Assembly: GCF_042685265.1 (NCBI RefSeq)
Contig: NZ_JBHUMX010000010.1
DNA: 64,000 bases
From: Oceanobacillus_B kapialis
Lineage (GTDB): Bacteria; Bacillota; Bacilli; Bacillales; Amphibacillaceae
Strand: one strand, 5' to 3'
Shown here piece by piece: positions 1-8,317 of this stretch (positions are counted from its first letter, which is position 1; each line of letters starts with the position of its first letter). A program made the translations under genes and the position numbers. The notes under the pieces are model-generated. The model did no database searches and had not been told where the DNA came from. It saw nothing but the letters and a program-made list of their open reading frames with translations.

Positions 1-541
1 TACCAGGAAAACTGAAAATAGAAAATCGGTTTCTTCCAATTCTTGCATTCAGGCTAAGGGAAAGATCGATGAGCGCTTCCTTTACTGTTTCCAGCTTATC
101 ATGCATGCTCGCACTTGTATCAACGAGGACAAGCACCTCTAAATCACATGTTTCCCCCATATCCTCAACCACTTCCATGATTTCGCCCCGTTTTTCCGGA
201 TCAAGATCTTCCATTGATTGTTCAGAGCCAAGAATTTGTTTCAATTCCTTATTTACAAAGCCTTGCAATGTTTGTGTCATCGCCTGTTTCGTTACCATTT
301 GGACGGTTTGCGAAAGGGACTGCTTATAGACAAGTTGGCTTACCCCGCCACCTGATAGTGCAATCTCTTCTACTTCTTGCAGCCCCTCTGACTCCTCTGT
401 GTGTGTATCTTCCATAATCCCGATTACATTAACCGTTATACCTTGCTGGTTTGCCAGTGCAGCTGTAGCAGCAGGGTCTTCCCCCTTATTTGAACATCCG
501 TCTGTTATAAGTAATATTTGCTTAATTGTACCTTTTTTCAA
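1..541 (-). CDS. yabS: YabS-like von Willebrand factor A domain protein (3' end cut by window edge)
   Basis: Only the first ~180 residues are present; the gene runs off the left edge. The protein begins KKGTIKQILLITDGCSNKGED and later has VLVLVDTSASM, a metal-ion-dependent adhesion site (DxSxS) of a vWA domain. Its position next to spoIIE matches B. subtilis yabS, whose function is poorly known and whose next neighbour is the kinase gene yabT. The start is ambiguous: ATG at 547 lies only 3 nt from the GGGAGG ribosome-binding site, GTG at 544 lies 6 nt away, and TTG at 541 lies 9 nt away and gives the same N-terminus length as B. subtilis YabS. I prefer TTG 541. Confidence 0.85.
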   Translation of the reverse strand, partial: MKKGTIKQILLITDGCSNKGEDPAATAALANQQGITVNVIGIMEDTHTEESEGLQEVEEIALSGGGVSQLVYKQSLSQTVQMVTKQAMTQTLQGFVNKELKQILGSEQSMEDLDPEKRGEIMEVVEDMGETCDLEVLVLVDTSASMHDKLETVKEALIDLSLSLNARIGRNRFSIFSFPG

Positions 542-623
542 CACCATCTACCTCCCGTTTTTTCCAGTACCATCATCGCCAGAAAAAGGAAGGTTTATAC
601 ATTTTACTCCGCTACACGCCTCC

Positions 624-3074
624 TTATTGTGCTTTATCACGATATACAGGGACGGCTGCCCACTCCGGTTTATTTTCCGTAACCTTTGCAACAAGCACCG
701 TCATATCATCTTCAATCTCTCCTGCACGAGTTCGTACAACTTCTTCTAACAGTAGATCGGCAATTTCCTGTGGGTCCTCTGTCTTCATTTCGCGAATTTT
801 TCGCTTCAGCCAAAGGTCGGTGTTTTCGACATGCTTTGGTCCATCAAAGATGCCATCACTCATCATAATAAGGACATCCCCTGCCATAAGCTGATCATTA
901 ACAATATCTACATCAAACTCCTGAATAATCCCCATTGGCAAATTGTTCGCCTCCACGCGAATGAGCTTATCGCCCCGCTTAATGAAGCTTGGGGATGAAC
1001 CAATTTTTAAAAAGCGGACAAAAGCATTATGCAAATCAATCACCGCAAGATCTAAGGTAGCAAACATTTCATCGGTCGTTCTTAAGGATAGGATGGAATT
1101 TATCGATTTAATCGCTACTTTTTCCGGAATGCCCGTTTGCAGGATTTGCTGTAATAATCTTAGGGTTTCCATGCTTTCCTCTCTAGCACGTTTCCCATTT
1201 CCCATTCCGTCACTAATTGCCATCGCATATTTTCCTGCACCAAGTTCAATCGTCGTAAAGCTGTCTCCTGAAACAAGCCCTCCACCTTTTGCGGCATTAG
1301 ATGCACCTGTCTCCACGACAAAGGCTTTCGCTGACCCAAAGGAAAGGTAGCTATATCCATTTGGAAAAGGAGAAATCTCTTCTTCCTTCACAATAATCAT
1401 TTCGTTTAATATATCCGATAAAACAGGGGCAATGAGCTTAGCGCCTTCCCCGTGATAACTATAAAAGCTTACAGTCATATCAATGTCTACATTGCCTTTT
1501 TCCAATCTATAAATATCGAGTTTTTCCAAGTCAATTCCCATATGCTTGAGGGCATGGACAATTTGGATTTCTTGATGCTCATGCTGCTGTCTCTCCTTCA
1601 AGATCTCCTTTGCAAAGTCCCCCATCACCTCGGATACCCCTTGCAGCTGATCTGCTACAAGTCGCTTGCTTTCCATTACTTGTTGCTTTAACTTTCTATT
1701 TGCCTCTAAGAAGGATGTTTCCTCCTTCATCGCTTCCATTACTTTTGTTGGTTTCACACAGTAATTCTCAAATTCTCTGGCTACTTTTCGGTTCGGTTCA
1801 CGCCCTTCTGTCATGTCCTCTTTTATCTCTTCCATAAGCGAATAGGTTTTATCAAATTGCTTTTGCCAGCACCGTTCCTTCATAAAACACGTTTGGCAGG
1901 TCTTTTCCGTTACCTGACTTAAAAAATAGTCTGTTTCCCGCTTCGAATCGCCTTCTTCTAAATCAGGTGGATCCATTGTGTTAAAGCTTTTAGACAGTGC
2001 TTCAAACACATCGGAAAATTGCTCGACACGTTTTGCTGTTACATTGCGGACCTTTTGTAAATATTGTTCTTGCTCTTTCGTATACTCCTCTGTTCCTGGA
2101 ATATACCGAGATACACGCTTAAAAATACTAGCAGGTGTTAAAAGAAAAAGGACAATCGCAAAGGACGACTCCAATATCGATGGAACAACGTTGGCTGCAT
2201 CACCGTAAATCCCAATAAGGAAGGTACCTACAAGCAAACCCGCAGACACTCCTAGCTTCTTACCTTCCTTCAGCAAACCCCCGAGTAACCCGGAAAAGGC
2301 AAGCAAGCTCATTTGATATAGGTTCGCCACATTGGCAAGTGACAGAATCAGCCCGGCAACCACTCCTACCGTTGAACCAATAGCCGCCCCTCCCACAAAC
2401 GATAACAGCAAAACAAAGTACCTTGATAACACTTGTTCAGCAGAGGCTCCATATAATTCCCAGCCTATGGTACCTGTCAGAATAGAAGCAATTAGAATGA
2501 TCACACAGACAATTTCTTCGTTTTTCAAGCTTGGTTTATAACGTTTTGGTGATAATAAAGGAATGCTTTGCATAAAGATTAATACAAGGACCGTTCCGAG
2601 AACTCCCTCTACAAACAGAAGCATCCATTCATAGGAGCTTAGTTGCCCATTTATCGAATAAAGGAATAGCCGGGTTGCTACGGTAGAGGAAAAGACAATT
2701 ATCGGAATCAGGATCTGTTGCCTTTTCACTTTTTTAAAAAACCCGGCCATCATAATAAACAACAAGATAGCAATGGAAAGAAAAATAGTTTGCGGAATGG
2801 AATAGGTTAGCGCACCTGCTAAAACAGCGAGAAGTGATCTGGCTGTTTTTTCCCGGTGGACAAACCACATTGTCGCAAGAAAAGCGACTGCAAAAGGTGA
2901 TACTGCAGATAAAATAACAGCTCGTCCCAAAAGAAACCCTACAATGTAGTACAACAGTCCTTTATCCAAGAAAAGGGTTGCTACTTTCGTTTGCAACTTT
3001 CTCCGTAATGCCTCAGCTTTATTTACATGCTCTGCCCCATATACACCAGGTTCTACCCCAGAAATTGAACTCAT
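624..3074 (-). CDS. spoIIE: Stage II sporulation protein E, PP2C-type serine phosphatase
   Basis: This is an 816-residue membrane phosphatase; the B. subtilis protein has about 827 residues. Residues ~45-330 contain about ten hydrophobic segments, followed by a central region and a C-terminal PP2C domain. Metal-binding aspartates are visible in ISDGMGNG (D622), MMSDG (D740) and EDDMTV (~D789-790). In B. subtilis SpoIIE sits at the polar septum, helps FtsZ relocate, and dephosphorylates SpoIIAA to release sigma-F in the forespore. The start ATG follows GGGAGTGG. The gene is monocistronic here, with a Spo0A-type promoter upstream (3105-3170). Confidence 0.97.
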   Translation of the reverse strand: MSSISGVEPGVYGAEHVNKAEALRRKLQTKVATLFLDKGLLYYIVGFLLGRAVILSAVSPFAVAFLATMWFVHREKTARSLLAVLAGALTYSIPQTIFLSIAILLFIMMAGFFKKVKRQQILIPIIVFSSTVATRLFLYSINGQLSSYEWMLLFVEGVLGTVLVLIFMQSIPLLSPKRYKPSLKNEEIVCVIILIASILTGTIGWELYGASAEQVLSRYFVLLLSFVGGAAIGSTVGVVAGLILSLANVANLYQMSLLAFSGLLGGLLKEGKKLGVSAGLLVGTFLIGIYGDAANVVPSILESSFAIVLFLLTPASIFKRVSRYIPGTEEYTKEQEQYLQKVRNVTAKRVEQFSDVFEALSKSFNTMDPPDLEEGDSKRETDYFLSQVTEKTCQTCFMKERCWQKQFDKTYSLMEEIKEDMTEGREPNRKVAREFENYCVKPTKVMEAMKEETSFLEANRKLKQQVMESKRLVADQLQGVSEVMGDFAKEILKERQQHEHQEIQIVHALKHMGIDLEKLDIYRLEKGNVDIDMTVSFYSYHGEGAKLIAPVLSDILNEMIIVKEEEISPFPNGYSYLSFGSAKAFVVETGASNAAKGGGLVSGDSFTTIELGAGKYAMAISDGMGNGKRAREESMETLRLLQQILQTGIPEKVAIKSINSILSLRTTDEMFATLDLAVIDLHNAFVRFLKIGSSPSFIKRGDKLIRVEANNLPMGIIQEFDVDIVNDQLMAGDVLIMMSDGIFDGPKHVENTDLWLKRKIREMKTEDPQEIADLLLEEVVRTRAGEIEDDMTVLVAKVTENKPEWAAVPVYRDKAQ

Positions 3075-3104
3075 AGAAATCCACTCCCGTCTTTAGTGAA
3101 GTTT

Positions 3105-3170
3105 ATTAAACCACATTATGACTTCTTTTTTTGTCAAAACAACAGAGCATGTCTAATAAATCGTTCGACG
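3105..3170 (-). promoter_or_regulatory. spoIIE promoter: sigma-A elements with 21-bp spacer and a 0A box
   Basis: On the minus strand TTGACA (3132-3137) is followed by exactly 21 nt and then TTTAAT (3105-3110). The B. subtilis spoIIE promoter has the same unusual 21-bp spacing and needs Spo0A~P. A near-consensus 0A box, CGTCGAA, lies at 3164-3170, about 27 bp upstream of the -35 element. The rest of the 3075-3546 gap holds the divergent marR promoter and no convincing gene. Confidence 0.7.
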
Positions 3171-3457
3171 TGTTTTTAGCAGAATAGCATGTTTCTACAA
3201 GGAAATGGGACTTGGATTAACGTGTTATTTCAGTTTTAGAGGGCGTAAAAGAAGCGGAATAATCAAGAGAGACGCTTATATTAACACGGTGGAAGTCGCC
3301 AGTTCTTTCTTATATGCCGGCTTCGATTTTCTCCTATTCTCTATCGGTAATGTGTCAGGGTACAGTCTTCTTTGCCGAAATAGCCAATATTTTAACTGTT
3401 GGTTACTTTTTTGTACTTACAGAATATAATTACTTTTATATTTGCAGAAAAAACCTC

Positions 3458-3517
3458 TTGCCAAATTACATACTCTTTCATATAATACTTCTTATGCCGA
3501 AATGTTCACCCGTGAAC
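3458..3517 (+). promoter_or_regulatory. marR-MFS promoter with palindromic operator
   Basis: TTGCCA (3458-3463), a 17-nt spacer and TATAAT (3481-3486) make a good sigma-A promoter. A perfect palindrome GTTCAC-CC-GTGAAC lies at 3504-3517, between the probable transcription start and the marR start codon. It is the natural candidate for the autoregulatory MarR operator. Confidence 0.65.
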
Positions 3518-3546
3518 TAATTTGCAAAAAATAGGAGTTGAACTGC

Positions 3547-3993
3547 ATGGAAAATGAAGAAAAAATCAGGTGTATTACGAATTCGTTTCGTAACATGCAT
3601 AACCTTTTCTATAAACAAATGTGGCATCATGCTAATGAGCTTGGCATCACCGTTGTACAGCTACAAATTCTAAAAATATTGAATGATGAGCCGAACCTTA
3701 GCTTGGCCCAGCTTTGCGAAAGAATGAATAGTGGTAAGAGCGCTGTTTCTAGTACGGTGGAGCGTTTAGTAAAAGCTCAATTCATTCAGCGTGAGCATTC
3801 TCAAGCTGATAGAAGAGCCATCGTACTGAGCCTAACCCCACTTGGCAAGGAGAAAAAAGAGGAAGCACATGCCCTGTATTTTAAGCGATTGGACCCATTA
3901 AGCGAAATTAGCTCAGAAGATATGGAGGAGCTATTGCGCTTGCACGGACTTGTTCAAGAAAAACTGAAATTAATCGGAGATGATATAGTATGA
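3547..3993 (+). CDS. MarR-family transcriptional regulator
   Basis: This 148-residue protein has the winged-helix arrangement of the MarR family: an N-terminal dimer helix, a helix-turn-helix around residues 50-80 (NLSLAQLCERMNSGKSAVSS), a basic wing with the family signature DRRAIVLSLTPLGKE, and a C-terminal dimer helix. I chose ATG 3547 because the upstream TTG at 3538 touches the AGGAG ribosome-binding site, whereas ATG sits 9 nt from it. Its stop overlaps the start of the MFS gene by 4 nt, so it probably represses its own operon and responds to a substrate of the pump. No gene is present here in the B. subtilis order, so the pair looks inserted. Confidence 0.88.
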   Translation: MENEEKIRCITNSFRNMHNLFYKQMWHHANELGITVVQLQILKILNDEPNLSLAQLCERMNSGKSAVSSTVERLVKAQFIQREHSQADRRAIVLSLTPLGKEKKEEAHALYFKRLDPLSEISSEDMEELLRLHGLVQEKLKLIGDDIV

Positions 3994-5528
3994 ATTTGAA
4001 AGATCGTTCAGCGTTTGTAGACGCTTCGGAAGTACCAAAAATACCTATTATATTTGTAATGGTTCTAGGGGCATTTGTTGCTATCTTAAACCAGACACTT
4101 TTAAATATCGCTTTACCAGTTATGATCGTAGATATGGACATGTCAGCAAATGCTGCCCAATCGCTAACAACGATCTTTATGCTGGTAAACGGAATTCTTA
4201 TCCCCATTACGGCTTTTCTAATGGAGAAATTTTCAACAAGACAGCTTTTTCTTACAGCGATGTCACTATTCGCTTTAGGTACACTTGTCTGTGGTCTGTC
4301 TTTCTCTTTCCCAATGTTGCTTATCGGACGTGTCGTACAGGCAGCTGGCGCTGGGATTATGATGCCACTACTTATGAACGTTATTTTGAGCCTGTTTAGT
4401 ATTGAAAAGCGAGGCGCTGCCATGGGATATATCGGTCTGGCAATGATGTTCGCACCAGCAATTGGGCCAACATTATCAGGGATTATTGTCCAAACTTACT
4501 CTTGGCGTGTATTGTTCTTTATTGTTTTCCCTATTGTAGTAATCGATATTATTCTTGCATATTTCCTATTACGTAATGTAACACGCCTTTCCAATCCAAA
4601 GGTCGATGCAAAATCCATTATGCTATCTACCTTTGCGTTCGGCGGACTACTTTATGGGTTTAGTAGTGCAGGTGAAAGCGGCTGGGGAAGCCCAACTGTT
4701 ATCGTAACCCTAGCAATTGGCGCGGCCATTATGTATATATTTGTCCGAAGACAGCTTCGCATGGAATCACCAATGCTAGAGTTTCGCGTATTTAAATATA
4801 ATATGTTTTCGCTAACTACGGTGATTAGTGTTGTAGTCACGATGGCGATGTTTGCTGCCATGATTCTTATTCCTATTTATTTACAAAACATCCGTGGCTT
4901 TAGCCCACTTGAGTCAGGCTTACTCCTACTACCAGGTGCAATTATTTCGGCAATTATGTCACCTGTTACCGGAAAGATATTTGATAAAATTGGTGCCCGT
5001 CCACTTGCATTAGTGGGGTTATTCCTTACAGCGGTAACTACCTATTTCTTTGCCAATCTATCTGACAGTACTGGCTACTATTACATGATGGGATTGTACA
5101 CAGCACGGATGGTCGGAATCTCAATGATTATGATGCCAATTATGACTGCTGGGTTGAACCAGCTTCCAAGAAGGCTCTATTCTCACGGGACGGCAATGGC
5201 CAATACATTGCGCCAAATGTCTGGCTCCATTGGGACTGCTTTCTTAGTAACGGTCATGAGTGCCCAAACAGCCAAGCATATTCCTGAATTCATGCCGGCT
5301 ACTGGTACACCTACCGAGAAACAGATGGGTGTCATTGAAAACCTTGCAACAATTGAAGGGATTAACGATGCCTTTACTGTAGCAACTGTATTCGCAGTAA
5401 TAGGATTTGTCCTATCCTTCTTTATTAAAAAGACAAAACCAGTCGAAGAAGATGAAGCATACCATAAGCAAATGGCTGAAAAAGCTAAAATTCAGCCACA
5501 AGCTGCGTTACAGCCTGAGAATAAATAG
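3990..5528 (+). CDS. MFS multidrug efflux transporter, DHA2 (EmrB/QacA) type
   Basis: This 512-residue protein has about 14 hydrophobic segments, as expected for the DHA2 proton-drug antiporter family. The start of TM1 carries LNQTLLNIALPVM, and a motif-C-like stretch GYIGLAMMFAPAIGPTLSG lies near residues 148-166. It is translationally coupled to the upstream marR gene (ATGA overlap). Substrates cannot be told from sequence; small hydrophobic toxins or antibiotics are usual for the family. No terminator follows the stop codon until 6182-6227, so the mRNA probably carries the 21-bp repeat block as a long 3' UTR. Confidence 0.92.
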   Translation: MNLKDRSAFVDASEVPKIPIIFVMVLGAFVAILNQTLLNIALPVMIVDMDMSANAAQSLTTIFMLVNGILIPITAFLMEKFSTRQLFLTAMSLFALGTLVCGLSFSFPMLLIGRVVQAAGAGIMMPLLMNVILSLFSIEKRGAAMGYIGLAMMFAPAIGPTLSGIIVQTYSWRVLFFIVFPIVVIDIILAYFLLRNVTRLSNPKVDAKSIMLSTFAFGGLLYGFSSAGESGWGSPTVIVTLAIGAAIMYIFVRRQLRMESPMLEFRVFKYNMFSLTTVISVVVTMAMFAAMILIPIYLQNIRGFSPLESGLLLLPGAIISAIMSPVTGKIFDKIGARPLALVGLFLTAVTTYFFANLSDSTGYYYMMGLYTARMVGISMIMMPIMTAGLNQLPRRLYSHGTAMANTLRQMSGSIGTAFLVTVMSAQTAKHIPEFMPATGTPTEKQMGVIENLATIEGINDAFTVATVFAVIGFVLSFFIKKTKPVEEDEAYHKQMAEKAKIQPQAALQPENK

Positions 5529-5609
5529 GAATTTGCGGGGCGTTGCGGTGCGGGGCGGCGTGAAGTAGCAGCTAGTTGTGGCGCGGGGCGTTGATTGAGT
5601 GGGTTTGAT

Positions 5610-6155
5610 GGTCGATTGGGGCTCTGGCTTGGTTGATTGCGCCGCTCTCTTGGTTGATTGAGGAGCTCTTGCGGTCGATTGCGCTGCTGGCTTGGTTGAT
5701 TGAGGAGCTCTCTCGGTCGATTGCACTGCTGGCTTGGTTGATTGAGGAACTCTTGCGGTCGATTGCACTGCTGGCTTGGTTGATTGAGGAGCTCTTGCGG
5801 TCGATTGCGCTGCTCTCTTGGTTGATTGAGGGGCTCTCTTGGTCGATTGCGCTGCTCTCGGGGTTGATTGAGGGGCTCTCTTGGTCGATTGCGCTGCTCT
5901 CGGGGTTGATTGAGGAGCTCTCGTGGTCGATTACGCTGCTGGCTTGGTTGATTGAGGAGCTCTCTCGGTCGATTGCGTTGCTCTCGTGGTTGATTGAATT
6001 GCTCTTGCGGTCGATTGCGCCGCTGGCTTGGTTGATTGAGGAGCTCTCTTGGTCGATTACGCTGCTCTCGTGGTCGATTGCGCTGCTCTCTTGGTTGATT
6101 GAGGGGCTCTCTTGGTCGATTGCTCAGCATCCCTGGTTGATTAAACCGCTCCCCC
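5610..6155. repeat. 21-bp tandem repeat array (26 units, alternating two subtypes)
   Basis: I count 26 adjacent 21-bp units beginning GGTYGATT. Two subtypes mostly alternate, one starting GGTTGATTGAGG and one starting GGTCGATTGCGC, giving a 42-bp higher-order period. Units differ by a few substitutions, and no indel breaks the phase. Because 21 is a multiple of three, long stop-free frames exist on both strands, encoding heptad-like strings such as NRPRELL/NQPSQQR on the minus strand. They start at TTG without a ribosome-binding site, so I do not call them genes. The array lies between the MFS stop and a plus-strand terminator. Degenerate half-units extend left to about 5588. Confidence 0.95.
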
Positions 6156-6181
6156 AATCATTGCACAGCCCTTTTACTAAT

Positions 6182-6227
6182 CACCAGGATACCTCCGCTA
6201 GAAAAAACGGTATTCTGGTGTCTTTTT
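6182..6227 (+). terminator. Intrinsic terminator after the MFS gene and repeat array
   Basis: CACCAGGATACC (6182-6193) pairs with GGTATTCTGGTG (6209-6220), with one G-U pair, and is followed by a T-rich run. It is the first plus-strand terminator after the MFS stop, 650 nt downstream. Confidence 0.75.
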
Positions 6228-6237
6228 AAAAAATCTC

Positions 6238-6266
6238 TTGACACTTCCCTTGTCCTGCTGTATTAT
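6238..6266 (+). promoter_or_regulatory. tRNA-Met promoter
   Basis: TTGACA (6238-6243), a 17-nt spacer and TATTAT (6261-6266) form a near-consensus sigma-A promoter about 20 bp upstream of the tRNA 5' end. Confidence 0.8.
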
Positions 6267-6286
6267 ATTTTTTGTTGACTTATTTC

Positions 6287-6360
6287 GGCGGCGTAGCTCA
6301 GCTGGCGAGAGCGTACGGTTCATACCCGTGAGGTCGGGGGTTCGATCCCCTCTGCCGCCA
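6287..6360 (+). tRNA. tRNA-Met (anticodon CAT, elongator type)
   Basis: A full cloverleaf can be drawn: acceptor GGCGGCG/TGCCGCC, D arm beginning TAGCTC, anticodon stem TACGG/CCGTG around loop TTCATAC (anticodon CAT), and T arm GGGGG-TTCGATC-CCCTC. Discriminator is A and CCA is not encoded. The first pair is a normal G-C, so it is not an initiator tRNA. A tRNA-Ile2 with a lysidine-modified CAT anticodon cannot be fully excluded. It is transcribed opposite to yabR and spoIIE. Confidence 0.93.
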
Positions 6361-6366
6361 TCACCA

Positions 6367-6397
6367 AACCTTCTGCATGATGCAGGAGGTTTTTTTA
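6367..6397 (+). terminator. Terminator of tRNA-Met
   Basis: The arms AACCTTCTGCAT and ATGCAGGAGGTT form a hairpin followed by seven T residues. Confidence 0.85.
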
Positions 6398-6447
6398 TTT
6401 TAACAAACGCACAGACGCTAACTATCGTCCTCTGAAAAATCCCAAAG

Positions 6448-6485
6448 AAAAACAGGAATCGCCTCATTAGGTGATTCCTGTTTTT
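6448..6485. terminator. Bidirectional terminator between tRNA-Met and yabR
   Basis: AACAGGAATCGCCT and AGGTGATTCCTGTT pair around a CATT loop, with A- and T-runs on the two flanks. On the minus strand it ends yabR transcription. Confidence 0.8.
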
Positions 6486-6523
6486 ATATATCTTTATAGA
6501 GCATTGTCTATAGACAGCAACTG

Positions 6524-6910
6524 CTATCCTCTTTTAGCACCTCGTCCTCCGCGTTTGGATTCTGTGTGTTTCTTTAAAGAGGCTAAACGGTCTTCTGAGT
6601 CTTTAAGGAAACGATTCATTTTAGATTCAAATGACTCTGTACGCTCCCTCGTATCACGTTGCGGACGCTTTGGTTTGTCTTTTGCCTTTTTGATCGACAG
6701 TCCAATCTTACCGTCCTTCCCGACATTAATCACTTTGACCGTTACTTCATCGCCAACACTTAGGTGCTCGTTAATGTCTTTGACATAGTTATCGGCAACC
6801 TCACTAATGTGGACAAGCCCTGTAGTGCCTTCCTTCAGCTCCACAAAAGCTCCGAAATTAGTAATCCCAGTTACCTTTCCCTGCAGCTTGCTGCCTACTT
6901 CGATTGACAT
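6524..6910 (-). CDS. yabR: S1 RNA-binding domain protein YabR
   Basis: This 128-residue protein has one S1 (OB-fold) domain in residues 1-72, beginning MSIEVGSKLQGKVTGITNFGAF and containing TGLVHISEVAD. A basic, charged tail follows (KAKDKPKRPQRDTRE and a Gly/Arg-rich C-terminus). The family is related to the general stress protein GSP13 and is thought to bind ribosomes or RNA; its exact role is not settled. It follows divIC in the usual order. The start has a strong GGAGGAG site. Confidence 0.93.
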   Translation of the reverse strand: MSIEVGSKLQGKVTGITNFGAFVELKEGTTGLVHISEVADNYVKDINEHLSVGDEVTVKVINVGKDGKIGLSIKKAKDKPKRPQRDTRERTESFESKMNRFLKDSEDRLASLKKHTESKRGGRGAKRG

Positions 6911-7032
6911 AAAAAAAATGCTCCTCCTTAAAATTTTTAAAAAAACGAGCGACTAGTCAACCCGTTTTTTATGCGCCTTTTTAAAGGCACGGTCGCTTTG
7001 TATTATATTATAGCGAAGCCTTTAAAAGTGTG

Positions 7033-7413
7033 TCAATATGAGGGGTCTTCCTCTGGAATTTTAAAAATAAGCTCTCCCTTTTCTGAGAAGAAATAGTTGG
7101 TCCGAGCTATTTCCAGCACGTATTCTTCATCATTTAGCAAGTTTACTTCTTCTTTAAGATCCTTTTCTTTCTCTTTCAACACCGAAAGCTCCTGTTCAAG
7201 TTGTTCATATTGCTGAGCCTTTTCGGCATGAACTGTCCGTTGCTTAATATGGTATGCAGCAATGCCTCCTATTACAATGGCGACAACAATGGAGAATAAC
7301 ACAAGTCTGCGGACTAGTCGTTGCTTCTTCCTTTTTTGCCTTTCTATGTAAACATCGTATTGCTGCGTGTATTGTGAATTTAATTTTGTGACGGTTTCCT
7401 TGCTAGAAGACAA
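7033..7413 (-). CDS. divIC: Cell-division protein DivIC (FtsB-like septum initiator)
   Basis: This 126-residue bitopic protein has a basic cytoplasmic N-terminus (QKRKKQRLVRRL), one membrane segment near residues 37-56 and an external coiled coil (residues ~62-105, rich in E/L/K). In B. subtilis DivIC forms a complex with FtsL and DivIB that activates septal peptidoglycan synthesis. It lies 5 nt downstream of yabQ and was probably co-transcribed with it. Confidence 0.95.
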   Translation of the reverse strand: MSSSKETVTKLNSQYTQQYDVYIERQKRKKQRLVRRLVLFSIVVAIVIGGIAAYHIKQRTVHAEKAQQYEQLEQELSVLKEKEKDLKEEVNLLNDEEYVLEIARTNYFFSEKGELIFKIPEEDPSY

Positions 7414-7418
7414 AGCTT

Positions 7419-8012
7419 CTACCTCCTTTTCAGGCGATTCAATAGCTTTATACCTATATTCTTCATTTTACTATAAAATCCTGCAAATTTGCGAAAAAAA
7501 TTTTTAAAACTTTCTGGGAGAAGCCGATAGATGAGCTGAAATATCCAGCCGAACGGCGTGATGAGGACCGTGAGCAAAAATAGAAGCACGGTTCCTACCA
7601 GCTTAAGTAGTTTTATAAATAGTGACCAAATGAATGTAAGGATCCATTTGATTGGGGTAATAATTATTGCTTTTACACATTTTTCAATAAACCGATATAT
7701 TGATGTGAGGATGCGAATAATGTGCTCAAGTAGCTTTTTATACGATTCAGCCGCCAACGCTTGGTATGCTGCAAAGCCCAGCAGACAGGCTGCAAAGATA
7801 TAAAAGCGCAGCTCTCCACCATTTACTCGGAATAAAACAAAAAACAAAATTAGCGTCTGGGTCAGCCAAAAACTAATTTCCATCGTATAGGTTAGGACAA
7901 CCCTTCTTTTCCAGTATGGTGCAAACCGGCGAAAGGTGTCCTGTACAATACCCAAATAAAAGCCACTTGAAACCATTGCAAGCATTGTCAAAAACTGCGT
8001 ACTTAATGTCAT
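7419..8012 (-). CDS. yabQ: Spore cortex biosynthesis membrane protein YabQ
   Basis: This 197-residue protein has about four to five hydrophobic helices (near residues 5-25, 40-62, 68-88, 105-155) and a basic C-terminus. In B. subtilis YabQ acts in the mother cell and is needed for cortex formation. Its start overlaps the yabP stop by 4 nt, which implies translational coupling with that spore-coat morphogenesis gene. Confidence 0.93.
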   Translation of the reverse strand: MTLSTQFLTMLAMVSSGFYLGIVQDTFRRFAPYWKRRVVLTYTMEISFWLTQTLILFFVLFRVNGGELRFYIFAACLLGFAAYQALAAESYKKLLEHIIRILTSIYRFIEKCVKAIIITPIKWILTFIWSLFIKLLKLVGTVLLFLLTVLITPFGWIFQLIYRLLPESFKNFFRKFAGFYSKMKNIGIKLLNRLKRR

Positions 8013-8311
8013 CTGAATAGCTTGCTAAAGAATCCTTTAGCTTTCTCCTGCTGTTGTTCGTCAACGTAGGAAAGCTCATATATTTTACCTTTAATTGTGA
8101 TTAATCCTTCACTGACATCTAGGTTTTTAAGCTGCAGGTTCTGCCCGCGAACAATCAAATAACCCATCACTGTTTCCAGGAGAAATTCCTCATTATCAAA
8201 GCTGTCCACTTCTTTTACACCACTGATTTCCAGGTTTTTTCGATTATTAATTTTCACCGCATGATCCGTTTGTACACGCGTGGTAGTTTCTTTATTTTCA
8301 TAATAGTTCAT
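8009..8311 (-). CDS. yabP: Sporulation protein YabP
   Basis: This 100-residue protein of the YabP/YqfC family has the conserved core VDSFDNEEFLLETVMGYLIVRGQNL. It is mother-cell expressed in B. subtilis under sigma-E and works with YabQ. The start ATG is preceded by AAGGAGGG, which is paired inside a hairpin formed with an upstream CCCTCC arm (8318-8351). Confidence 0.93.
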   Translation of the reverse strand: MNYYENKETTTRVQTDHAVKINNRKNLEISGVKEVDSFDNEEFLLETVMGYLIVRGQNLQLKNLDVSEGLITIKGKIYELSYVDEQQQEKAKGFFSKLFR

Positions 8312-8317
8312 ATAAAA

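Noticed and set aside
3205..3520. Short frames in the spoIIE-marR gap
   Set aside because: No ribosome-binding site and unnatural composition; the region is explained by two promoters.
3908..4423. 171-residue frame antisense to the marR-MFS junction
   Set aside because: It lies wholly inside strongly supported genes on the other strand and has no family features.
5610..6155. Possible CRISPR array
   Set aside because: Units are directly adjacent with no unique spacers and no cas genes nearby.
5492..6157. 221-residue minus-strand frame of N-R/Q-P heptads across the repeat
   Set aside because: It starts at TTG without a ribosome-binding site, overlaps the MFS 3' end, and exists because a 21-bp period keeps frames open. 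Opposite-strand frames are equally open.
5633..6229. 198-residue plus-strand frame (SIALLAWLIEEL repeats)
   Set aside because: It has a TTG start inside the repeat, no ribosome-binding site, and runs into the terminator.
6198..6467. 89-residue frame antisense to tRNA-Met
   Set aside because: It contains the typical GDRTPDLTG string that arises from reading a tRNA backwards.
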